From Lawsonibacter sp. (GTDB taxonomy: Bacteria > Bacillota > Clostridia > Oscillospirales > Oscillospiraceae), in the NCBI GenBank assembly GCA_022798855.1, contig JAAWNI010000120.1, positions 1 through 6,993 on the forward strand: DNA of 6,993 nucleotides, in the 5' to 3' direction. The translations under genes were made by a program, and so were the position numbers. Below the pieces are notes generated by a model, which had not been told where the DNA came from, did not search any database, and saw nothing but the letters and a program-made list of their open reading frames with translations. This document shows positions 1 to 5,232 of the stretch, in pieces (position 1 is the stretch's first letter; the number at the start of each line of letters is the position of its first letter).

Positions 1-54
1 GTCGTCTTTGGCGGGCGTCAGCCCGCCTGCATCCTCCGCCTTGCCCCGCGCCAT
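1..54 (-). CDS. 5' end of an unidentified leftward gene (partial)
   Basis: An ATG at 54-52 on the minus strand opens a frame that stays open for 18 codons to the window edge and reads MARGKAEDAGGLTPAKDD. A strong purine-rich ribosome binding site (AAGGAGGGGA, minus strand of 61-70) lies about 9 nt upstream, which is the main reason to believe the start. The visible residues are hydrophilic, with no signal peptide or membrane segment, and are too few to name a family. The gene is divergent from the rhodanese operon, with about 80 bp between the two start codons, so the two could share a control region. Confidence 0.55.
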   Translation of the reverse strand, partial: MARGKAEDAGGLTPAKDD

Positions 55-70
55 TTTTCCTCCCCTCCTT

Positions 71-101
71 TTTACCTCTTCTCAAGTGCGTCGACTATAA
101 T
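71..101 (+). promoter_or_regulatory. Possible promoter of the rhodanese operon
   Basis: A perfect -10 hexamer, TATAAT, lies at 96-101, 33 bp before the rhodanese start. The best -35 is TTTACC at 71-76 with a long 19-bp spacer, so that half is weak. On the other strand TATAGT (99-94) overlaps the same -10 and could serve the divergent leftward gene, but I see no good -35 for it. No clear Crp/Fnr-type operator is visible here; GTCGAC at 90-95 is only a 6-bp palindrome. Confidence 0.45.
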
Positions 102-134
102 CACAGTTTTACATAAGAAAGAGGAGGATAAAGG

Positions 135-455
135 ATGGGATTTTTTGATTTTCTCCATGGCCCTGATATCAACCAGGGCGTCAAAGAATACGGCGGGCTG
201 GAGGGAGCGGTCCTGCTGGACGTCCGCACGCCCCAGGAGTACCGTGAGGGCCGCATCCCCGGCGGCAAAAATGTCCCGCTCCAGGAGCTCAGCCGCGTCG
301 CCGGTGTGGCGGCGGAGAAGGACACGCCGATTTTCGTGTACTGCCGCAGCGGAGCCAGGAGCGCTCAGGCGGTAAAAGCGCTGGCCCAAATGGGCTATAT
401 CAACGTGAAAAATATTGGCGGCATCGCCGCCTACACAGGAAAGGTGGAACGCTGA
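135..455 (+). CDS. Single-domain rhodanese-like sulfurtransferase
   Basis: A 106-residue cytoplasmic protein made almost entirely of one rhodanese domain. Such proteins carry a sulfane sulfur as a persulfide on the active-site cysteine and pass it to thiols or other acceptors. Visible family marks are LLDVRTPQEY (residues 27-36), the G-R-I-P-G-G-K-N-V-P strand (39-48) and the active-site loop CRSGAR (70-75). Cys70 is the predicted nucleophile, and the six-residue loop is typical of sulfurtransferases rather than Cdc25-like phosphatases. There is no signal peptide. The start is supported by AGGAGG at 122-127, 7 nt upstream. The stop codon is 1 bp from the start of the CoA-disulfide-reductase-like gene, so the two are almost certainly co-transcribed and coupled. 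Its sequence parallels the rhodanese domain at the end of that partner. The physiological sulfur donor and acceptor cannot be read from the sequence. Confidence 0.93.
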   Translation: MGFFDFLHGPDINQGVKEYGGLEGAVLLDVRTPQEYREGRIPGGKNVPLQELSRVAGVAAEKDTPIFVYCRSGARSAQAVKALAQMGYINVKNIGGIAAYTGKVER

Positions 456-456
456 C

Positions 457-2151
457 ATGAAGGTAGTCATCATCGGCGGCGTGGCGGGAGGGGCCACAGC
501 GGCGGCCCGGCTGCGCCGGCTGGACGAACAGGCGGAGATCGTGGTCTTTGAGCGGTCGGGATACATCTCCTACGCCAACTGCGGCCTGCCCTATTACATC
601 GGTGGGGTGATCGAGGACCCCGAGGCACTGACCCTCCAGACGCCGGAGAGCTTCTTCGCCCGCTTCCGGGTGGATATGCGGGTGCGCCATGAGGTTACCG
701 CCCTCCACCCGGACAGGAAAACCGTCTCCGTCAAAAACCTGGAGACTGGGGAGGAATTTGAGGAGCCCTATGACAAGCTCCTCCTCTCCCCCGGCGCCAA
801 GCCCACCCAGCCCCGGCTCCCCGGCGCGGGTCTGGAGAAGCTCTTCACCCTGCGGACAGTGGAGGACACCTTCCGCATCAAGGACTACATCAATACCCAT
901 CACCCCAAGTCTGTTGTCTTGGCCGGAGGCGGCTTTATCAGCCTGGAGCTGGCGGAGAACCTGCGGGAGCTGGGGATGGAGGTCACCATCGTCCAGCGGC
1001 CCAAGCAGCTGATGAACCCCTTCGACCCGGACATGGCCGCCTTCCTCCACGGCGAGGTCCGGCGGCACGGCATCCGGCTGGCCCTGGGCCAAACCGTGGA
1101 GGGCTTCCAGGAGAAGGAGGGCGGCGTGGACGTACTGCTGAAAGACGCGGCCCCGCTCCACGCCGACATGGTGGTGCTGGCCATCGGCGTCACCCCGGAC
1201 ACCGCCCTGGCCAGGGAAGCGGGGCTGGAGCTGGGGCTCAAGGGCAGCATCGTGGTCAACGACCGGATGGAGGCCTCTGTCCCGGACATCTACGCCGTGG
1301 GGGACGCGGTCCAGGTGAAGCACTACGTCACCGGGCAGGACGCGGTGATTTCCCTGGCGGGCCCCGCCAACAAGCAGGGCCGCATCGCGGCGGACAACAT
1401 CTGCGGCGGTGACAGCCGGTATCAGGGCAGCCAGGGCAGCTCCGTCATCAAGGTCTTTGGCCTGACGGCGGCGGCCACCGGCGTCAACATGGCCAACGCC
1501 AAAAAAGCCGGCCTGGACGCAGACGCCGTGGTACTGTCACCCATGAACCACGCCGGATACTACCCCGGCGGCAAGCTGATGACCATGAAGGTGGTCTTTG
1601 AAAAGGGGACTTACCGTCTCCTGGGGGCCCAGATCGTAGGCTATGAGGGGGTGGATAAGCGGATCGACGTGCTGGCCACCGCTATCCACGCCGGGCTGAC
1701 AGCCATTCAGCTGAAAGATCTGGACCTGGCCTACGCGCCGCCCTACTCCTCCGCCAAGGACCCGGTGAATATGGCGGGCTTTATGGTGGAAAACCTGGCT
1801 GAGGGGATCGTAAAGCAGTTTTCTATCGAGGACGTGAAGAATCTGCCCCGGGACGGCGGCGTAACACTGTTGGACGTCCGCACCCCCCGAGAGTACGCGG
1901 GTGGTCGCGTCGAGGGCTTCCGGAACATCCCCGTGGATGAGCTCCGGGAGCGGCTGGGTGAAATCGAGCCCGGCAAGCCGGTTTACGTCATCTGCCAGAG
2001 CGGCCTGCGCAGCTACATCGCCTGCCGGATTCTGGCCGGGTATGGCTATGAGGTGTATAACTTTGCCGGCGGCTTCCGGTTCTATGACGCGGTAACCAAC
2101 GACCGCCGCCTGATCGAGCAGGCCACGGCCTGCGGCATGGACCAGAAATAA
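457..2151 (+). CDS. CoA-disulfide reductase / polysulfide reductase-type flavoprotein with C-terminal rhodanese domain
   Basis: A 564-residue soluble flavoprotein of the CoADR-rhodanese (CoADR-RHD / Npsr) type. Family members use NAD(P)H and FAD to reduce CoA disulfide, CoA persulfide or polysulfide. The FAD-binding N-terminus is GGVAGGATAA (7-16). The single redox cysteine is Cys42 in SYANCGLPYYIGG, the CoADR signature. An NAD(P)H-binding glycine motif AGGGFISLE lies at 156-164, and a second FAD motif IYAVGDA at 278-284. The dimerisation domain (about 325-445) has tyrosines in HAGYYPG (365-371) and APPYSSAKDP (427-436), where CoADR active-site tyrosines are expected. A rhodanese domain fills about 455-555, with LLDVRTPREY (471-480) and the loop CQSGLRS; Cys513 is the nucleophile. 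The ATG at 457 is preferred to an in-frame ATG at 415. It gives the canonical MKVVIIGG N-terminus, has AGGTGG at 442-447 upstream, and avoids a 41-bp overlap with the first gene. Whether CoA disulfide or polysulfide is the real substrate is open. Confidence 0.95.
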   Translation: MKVVIIGGVAGGATAAARLRRLDEQAEIVVFERSGYISYANCGLPYYIGGVIEDPEALTLQTPESFFARFRVDMRVRHEVTALHPDRKTVSVKNLETGEEFEEPYDKLLLSPGAKPTQPRLPGAGLEKLFTLRTVEDTFRIKDYINTHHPKSVVLAGGGFISLELAENLRELGMEVTIVQRPKQLMNPFDPDMAAFLHGEVRRHGIRLALGQTVEGFQEKEGGVDVLLKDAAPLHADMVVLAIGVTPDTALAREAGLELGLKGSIVVNDRMEASVPDIYAVGDAVQVKHYVTGQDAVISLAGPANKQGRIAADNICGGDSRYQGSQGSSVIKVFGLTAAATGVNMANAKKAGLDADAVVLSPMNHAGYYPGGKLMTMKVVFEKGTYRLLGAQIVGYEGVDKRIDVLATAIHAGLTAIQLKDLDLAYAPPYSSAKDPVNMAGFMVENLAEGIVKQFSIEDVKNLPRDGGVTLLDVRTPREYAGGRVEGFRNIPVDELRERLGEIEPGKPVYVICQSGLRSYIACRILAGYGYEVYNFAGGFRFYDAVTNDRRLIEQATACGMDQK

Positions 2152-2157
2152 AGAGTA

Positions 2158-2191
2158 CCCCTCCTCAAGCTCCGGCGGAGCTGAGGAGGGG
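2158..2191. terminator. Bidirectional hairpin terminator between convergent operons
   Basis: CCCCTCCTC and AGCTCC pair with GGAGCT and GAGGAGGGG around a GGC loop. This gives a stem of about 15 bp with one bulged A, starting 6 bp after the flavoprotein stop and ending 5 bp before the regulator stop (minus strand). On the plus side it is followed by only a short T run (GCGCTTTCAC). On the minus side the downstream sequence (TACTCTTTATTTC) is richer in T. Its position between two convergent genes makes a terminator role very likely in both directions. Confidence 0.8.
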
Positions 2192-2196
2192 CGCTT

Positions 2197-2856
2197 TCAC
2201 GCGTCCCGCAGGGCTGTCAGCTTCTTTTCGTCCAGAAGCTCCACCACCCCCCGGGACAGCCTGACCATACCCTCGCCCTGTAAGTAGCGGAGCATCCGGG
2301 TGACCACCTCCCTGTGGGTCCCCAGGTGGTTGGCGATGGTTTCGTGGGTGATGGACAGCCGGCTCACGCCCTCAATGGCGGACTCCTCCAGCAGGAAGGC
2401 AGCCACCCGCCGGTCCATGCTGTTCCACATGACCTGCTCCATCAGCCACATGACCTCTGAAAACCGGGCGGCCATGATCTCGTTGGTGTAGTTGGACAGC
2501 GGAGCGGACTGCTCCATCAGCTGTTTGTAAACGTCCGCGGAGATGACCCACAGCTCGGTGTCCTTCTCCGCCGTGATGGCCATGTCAAACTGAATGCTCC
2601 GCATGACGCAGGAGGCGGAAAACAGGCAGAGGTCCCGGTCAAACAGCCGGTAAAGAGTGACCTCCCTCCCCTCCCTGGAGAGAATATACGCCCGGAGCTG
2701 GCCCGATTTCACCAGCAGCAGTCCGGTACAGTCCGTGCCGCCGCCGTGGAGGATGGCCCCTTTCTTCACGGCCCGGCTGACCAGGCTGCCGGAAATCGCT
2801 TCCCGCTGTCCAGGCGTCAGCTGGTCCCAGATAGGAAAATATTCTGAAAACTCCAT
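2197..2856 (-). CDS. Crp/Fnr-family transcriptional regulator
   Basis: A 219-residue protein with the Crp/Fnr layout: an N-terminal cyclic-nucleotide-binding-like beta-roll (about 15-115), a long dimerisation helix (about 120-150) and a C-terminal winged helix-turn-helix (about 150-212). In the last, SITHETIANHLGTHREVVTR (168-187) is the DNA-binding motif. The ligand pocket lacks the Arg/Ser pattern of true cAMP receptors, and there is no N-terminal four-cysteine cluster as in Fnr, so the signal is probably neither cAMP nor an Fnr-type Fe-S cluster. Cys77 and Cys83 flank the roll end (CLFSASCVM), and Cys43 is a third candidate sensor thiol. AAGGAGGG at 2870-2863 supports the start. The gene converges on the rhodanese/CoADR-like operon, which makes that operon a natural target by inference only. 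A palindrome in its own leader suggests autoregulation. Confidence 0.92.
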   Translation of the reverse strand: MEFSEYFPIWDQLTPGQREAISGSLVSRAVKKGAILHGGGTDCTGLLLVKSGQLRAYILSREGREVTLYRLFDRDLCLFSASCVMRSIQFDMAITAEKDTELWVISADVYKQLMEQSAPLSNYTNEIMAARFSEVMWLMEQVMWNSMDRRVAAFLLEESAIEGVSRLSITHETIANHLGTHREVVTRMLRYLQGEGMVRLSRGVVELLDEKKLTALRDA

Positions 2857-2873
2857 CGTGTTCCCTCCTTAAC

Positions 2874-2893
2874 TATCAGCTGATACTCAGTAT
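2874..2893. promoter_or_regulatory. Overlapping palindromes at the Crp/Fnr transcription start (candidate operator)
   Basis: TATCAGCTGATA (2874-2885) is a perfect 12-bp palindrome between the -10 and the ribosome binding site of the regulator gene. It overlaps a second inverted repeat, ATACT-C-AGTAT (2883-2893), that covers the -10 itself. A dimeric regulator bound here would block its own promoter. Binding by this Crp/Fnr protein is inferred from position, and no matching palindrome was found upstream of the rhodanese operon. Confidence 0.4.
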
Positions 2894-2917
2894 AAAGCGT
2901 CCCATGGCATCTGTCAA
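2889..2917 (-). promoter_or_regulatory. Sigma-A promoter of the Crp/Fnr gene
   Basis: On the minus strand, TTGACA (2917-2912) is a perfect -35 and TATACT (2894-2889) a near-perfect -10, separated by exactly 17 bp. The distance to the start codon is about 33 bp, with the ribosome binding site in between. It is the clearest vegetative promoter in the window. Confidence 0.8.
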
Positions 2918-2982
2918 AGGGTTATGGCGCTCGGATGGGGCCTGAATCCAAATACTAAAGTCTGTTCACAGAATGCAGATTG

Positions 2983-2991
2983 TGTTATAAT
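2983..2991 (+). promoter_or_regulatory. Extended -10 promoter upstream of cca
   Basis: TGTTATAAT is an exact extended -10 element (TGn-TATAAT). A TTCACA at 2965-2970 could act as a -35, but its 15-bp spacer is short, so recognition would rest mainly on the extended -10. Transcription from here would give a leader of about 150 nt before the cca start codon. It is divergent from the regulator promoter, with about 50 bp between their -35 regions. Confidence 0.6.
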
Positions 2992-3012
2992 ATGAAAGAA
3001 TGGAGCTGAAAA

Positions 3013-3162
3013 ATGAGTGCTTTGAAAAAACGGCCCTCAGTCCATTGGACGAACACGCGGCGGCTGGAATACCAAACTTCATATGGCCGCCGTATCTTGC
3101 AGACAAGATTTTGCTGTTGGTACATACAGCGAAAATATAGGGGAAGCCAGTATGAAATTTGA
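3013..3162 (+). CDS. Possible 49-residue upstream ORF in the cca leader
   Basis: A frame opens at ATG 3013 and runs 49 codons to TGA at 3160-3162, overlapping the cca start (3152) by 11 nt in another frame. GGAG at 3002-3005, 7 nt upstream, could be its ribosome binding site. The product would be very basic and aromatic (KKRP near the start; RR, KYR and FCCWY later) and resembles no family I know. Its stop just past the cca start is the geometry of translational coupling, and the cca ribosome binding site lies inside it. It may equally be untranslated leader. A 7-bp stem, CGGCGGC/GCCGCCG (3058-3064 with 3086-3092), lies within it. Confidence 0.22.
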   Translation: MSALKKRPSVHWTNTRRLEYQTSYGRRILQTRFCCWYIQRKYRGSQYEI

Positions 3163-4492
3163 TATTCCCTCTGGGGCACAGCATATTCTCCGAACACTGA
3201 CTGACATGGGCTATGAAGCCTATTTGGTAGGCGGCTGTGTTCGGGACATGCTTCAGGGCGTTAAACCATGCGACTGGGATATCTGCACCTCCGCCCGTCC
3301 GGAGGAGGCGAAGATATGTTTTAGCAGACAACGAATTGTCGAAACCGGGCTGAAACACGGCACTGTCACGGTGCTGGCAGAGGACGGAGCCTATGAGGTG
3401 ACCACCTACCGAACTGAGGGTCCATACTCTGACAGGCGCCGTCCAGATTATGTGGAATTTGTTTCCAGCCTGACATCCGACCTGGCCCGCCGGGATTTTA
3501 CCATGAACGCTGTTGCCATGGACCTGGAGCAGAATATACAGGACCCTTTCGGCGGGATTGAAGATATTCGAGCCGGCTTGATCCGCTGCGTAGGGGAGCC
3601 TGCCCGGCGCTTCCAGGAAGACGGTCTTCGAATCATGCGGGCGCTGCGGTTCGGGGCCGTGTTTGGCTATGAAATTGAGGAACAAAGCGCCCAGGCAATC
3701 CACAAAAACTGCCACATTTTGAAGCATGTGGCGGTGGAGCGAATCAATATAGAGCTGTGCAAGCTGCTGGCTGGACCGAATGTGGGGAGGATTCTGCGTC
3801 AGTATCCCGACGTATTCTGCCAGTTCTGGCCTCAGCTGGGGCCGCTGGCCGCCTTGGAGCAGAATACGCCTTGGCACTGCTGGGGAGGCTGGGAGCATAC
3901 CATCCATGCGCTGGAGGCGGCCCCTGACGATTTGGTTTTGCGGCTGGCCGTGCTCCTCCATGATGTAGGCAAGCCCGCCTGTAAATCCACCGATGAGGAT
4001 GGTGTCGATCATTTTTACGGCCATCCCGCTGTCAGCGCCCAACTGGCGGATCAAATGCTGCAAACATTGAAATTCAACACAAAAACCCGGGAACAGGTTA
4101 CATCTTTGGTAGAACATCATGATGTTCAAATTCTGTGCCAGGAACGTTCTATCCGCAGATGGCTGAACCGTTTGGGTACGGAGGCGTTTTTCCAGCTTCT
4201 TGAAGTCAAACGGGCAGACAATATGGGCCAGAATTATGAGCTGGTAAAAGGCCGTCTGGCATTGCTGGATGAGATAAAAGCAAAAGCGGAAGAGATTATC
4301 CTCCAAAAGCAATGCGTCTCCTTGAAGGACTTGGCTGTAAATGGCCTGGATGTGACTGCCGCCGGCGTCTCCCAGGGGCCGGCGGTGGGGCGGGTGCTTA
4401 ACGTACTTTTAGAAAAGGTGCTCAGTGGTGAATTCCCTAATGAGCGAGAGGCCTTACTGTCTCTGATTCCAGCCATTGCCCAAAACTTTTGA
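3152..4492 (+). CDS. cca: CCA tRNA nucleotidyltransferase with HD domain
   Basis: A 446-residue class II CCA-adding enzyme, which builds or repairs the 3'-terminal CCA of tRNAs from CTP and ATP without a nucleic acid template. Visible motifs, in order: the nucleotidyltransferase GGCVRDML (27-34); catalytic carboxylates Asp41 and Asp43 in CDWDICTSA; RRDFTMNA (113-120); and the neck motif GEPARRFQEDGLRIMRALRF (148-167), which includes the EDxxR-type base-selection residues. A C-terminal HD phosphohydrolase domain follows, with HDVGKP (270-275) and EHHD (321-324). This is the longer bacterial form; the HD domain often adds phosphatase or phosphodiesterase activity. The ATG at 3152 is chosen over an in-frame ATG at 3083. 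It has AGGGGA at 3139-3144 upstream and starts right at the conserved domain, whereas the 23 extra residues look unlike the family. Base composition is less GC-rich than in the genes on either side. Confidence 0.95.
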   Translation: MKFDIPSGAQHILRTLTDMGYEAYLVGGCVRDMLQGVKPCDWDICTSARPEEAKICFSRQRIVETGLKHGTVTVLAEDGAYEVTTYRTEGPYSDRRRPDYVEFVSSLTSDLARRDFTMNAVAMDLEQNIQDPFGGIEDIRAGLIRCVGEPARRFQEDGLRIMRALRFGAVFGYEIEEQSAQAIHKNCHILKHVAVERINIELCKLLAGPNVGRILRQYPDVFCQFWPQLGPLAALEQNTPWHCWGGWEHTIHALEAAPDDLVLRLAVLLHDVGKPACKSTDEDGVDHFYGHPAVSAQLADQMLQTLKFNTKTREQVTSLVEHHDVQILCQERSIRRWLNRLGTEAFFQLLEVKRADNMGQNYELVKGRLALLDEIKAKAEEIILQKQCVSLKDLAVNGLDVTAAGVSQGPAVGRVLNVLLEKVLSGEFPNEREALLSLIPAIAQNF

Positions 4493-4518
4493 TAAAAAAG
4501 ATGGATAGAAACGAAAAC

Positions 4519-4560
4519 TATCTATTATCTATTATCTATTATCTATTATCTATTATCTAT
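4519..4560. repeat. Perfect heptanucleotide tandem repeat, 6 x TATCTAT
   Basis: Six exact, uninterrupted copies of the 7-bp unit TATCTAT fill 42 bp, 26 bp after the cca stop codon and 4 bp before a long hairpin. The array is entirely A, T and C on the plus strand and sharply AT-rich in a GC-rich setting. A unit length not divisible by 3 and the absence of a gene over it argue against a coding role. Perfect identity suggests recent slippage, so copy number probably varies between strains. Confidence 0.95.
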
Positions 4561-4564
4561 GTGG

Positions 4565-4617
4565 CAGCCCTGCCCAATCGGAACAAACTATTGCCAGTTG
4601 TTCGATGGGCAGGGCTG
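4565..4617. terminator. Long near-perfect hairpin between convergent cca and holin-like gene
   Basis: A perfect 12-bp outer stem (CAGCCCTGCCCA at 4565-4576 with TGGGCAGGGCTG at 4606-4617) encloses an inner stem, GAACAA-A-CT paired with AGTTGTTC, with a short ATTGCC loop. The whole 53-bp element folds on itself apart from a few bulges. It sits between the 3' ends of cca and the holin-like gene, so a two-way terminator is the simplest reading. There is no real T tract on either side, so termination strength is uncertain. Confidence 0.65.
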
Positions 4618-4621
4618 TTCA

Positions 4622-4852
4622 TTACTTACCGTCCTTCTCCTCTGCGTTTTTTTTTGCGTTCTCCGCGTCCACCTTGCCCTCGGTGATGATGTAGGCCACC
4701 ACGGAGGCCACGGACACCACGGCGCCCGCCACCGAGCTGATGGTGCTCTCATCCAGCCCGAACACCATAGCCAGGCCGGTGACGATGCCTGCCGCCGCTG
4801 CCCACAGCTTTCGGGAGCTCAGCTTTCGTTTCCAGTCGATCTGATTCATCAT
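4622..4852 (-). CDS. Holin-like small membrane protein with two transmembrane segments
   Basis: A 76-residue protein with a basic N-terminus (DWKRKLSSRKLW, 6-17), two hydrophobic segments (about 17-33 and 37-57) joined by a short acidic turn (GLDEST, 32-37), and a charged, lysine/glutamate-rich tail. This matches small holins of clostridial prophages, in which the SSRKLWAA and ITEG-VDAENA stretches are familiar. Holins form lesions in the membrane that release or activate a cell-wall hydrolase. The ATG at 4852 has AAGG 8 nt upstream; a second Met codon follows directly (4849), so the start could be one residue later. It is the last gene of a leftward trio. No endolysin gene follows, because the next gene is the convergent cca, and that is unusual for a phage lysis cassette. 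Confidence 0.75.
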   Translation of the reverse strand: MMNQIDWKRKLSSRKLWAAAAGIVTGLAMVFGLDESTISSVAGAVVSVASVVAYIITEGKVDAENAKKNAEEKDGK

Positions 4853-4900
4853 TTACGTTTCCTTTCCATCGTCAAGGCACTCCTGTGCCGCCTATACCGC

Positions 4901-5185
4901 TCATGCCTCCTCATCGTGCGCGGCCTGATTGAGGTGCGTCTCCATCCGGTTCATGGCTTCGGTGACCGGACCGTTGCAGCCCTGCTCCTTTAACCCCTGA
5001 AGGCAGGCTAGCAGCCCATAGCAGATCAGGGTCTGCTCTCTGCGGATCGCTTTCAGCTCCTCGTTCTGCCTTCTGCTCCGCTGAACAAACTTGAAGCACC
5101 AGAGGACCACGCCGCCAATCACGCCCAGCGCGGTCAAGAGCTCCGCCAGTTTTATCAGTGTGTCCGCGCTGATGGTCACTTCCAT
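4901..5185 (-). CDS. Small single-TM prophage-type protein upstream of holin
   Basis: A 94-residue protein: a short N-terminal stretch, one membrane segment (about residues 15-33, ending LWCFKFV), a basic region (QRSRRQNEELKAIRRE, 35-50) likely to form a cytoplasmic helix, then EQGCNGPVTEA (67-77) and an amphipathic tail. The EQGCNGPVTEA stretch is one I recognise from small proteins encoded just before holins in clostridial prophages. Their exact function is not established; holin accessory or XhlA-like roles are guesses. The start is fixed by AGGAGGG at 5198-5192, 6 nt upstream. A longer frame from 5617 is rejected because its extra part lies inside the upstream gene in another frame. It lies 47 bp after the Pro-rich surface protein and 48 bp before the holin-like gene, consistent with one operon. 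Confidence 0.75.
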   Translation of the reverse strand: MEVTISADTLIKLAELLTALGVIGGVVLWCFKFVQRSRRQNEELKAIRREQTLICYGLLACLQGLKEQGCNGPVTEAMNRMETHLNQAAHDEEA

Positions 5186-5232
5186 GCTCAACCCTCCTCG
5201 TTCCTGCCCGAGCCGCTGCTGGCCAGGCTGCC

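Noticed and set aside
415..456. Earlier ATG for the CoADR-like flavoprotein
   Set aside because: It would add 14 residues before a canonical MKVVIIGG N-terminus and overlap the rhodanese gene by 41 bp.
400..1323. 307-codon minus-strand frame opposite the flavoprotein
   Set aside because: It is antisense to a gene with clear FAD, NAD and active-site motifs; its composition (many H, Q, G, D) is typical of shadows in GC-rich genes.
3058..3092. Riboswitch or T-box in the cca leader
   Set aside because: Only one 7-bp stem is visible; no T-box core, specifier loop or terminator/antiterminator pair is seen.
2966..4312. 448-codon open frame on the minus strand opposite cca
   Set aside because: It mirrors the well-supported cca gene codon for codon, has no family motifs or ribosome binding site, and its sequence looks like a reverse translation artefact.
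4519..4560. CRISPR array
   Set aside because: The 7-bp units are directly adjacent with no spacers, and there are no cas genes.
4489..4686. Plus-strand frame reading through the 7-bp repeats
   Set aside because: The protein would be the repeat translated in rotating frames, followed by antisense of the holin-like gene; there is no ribosome binding site.
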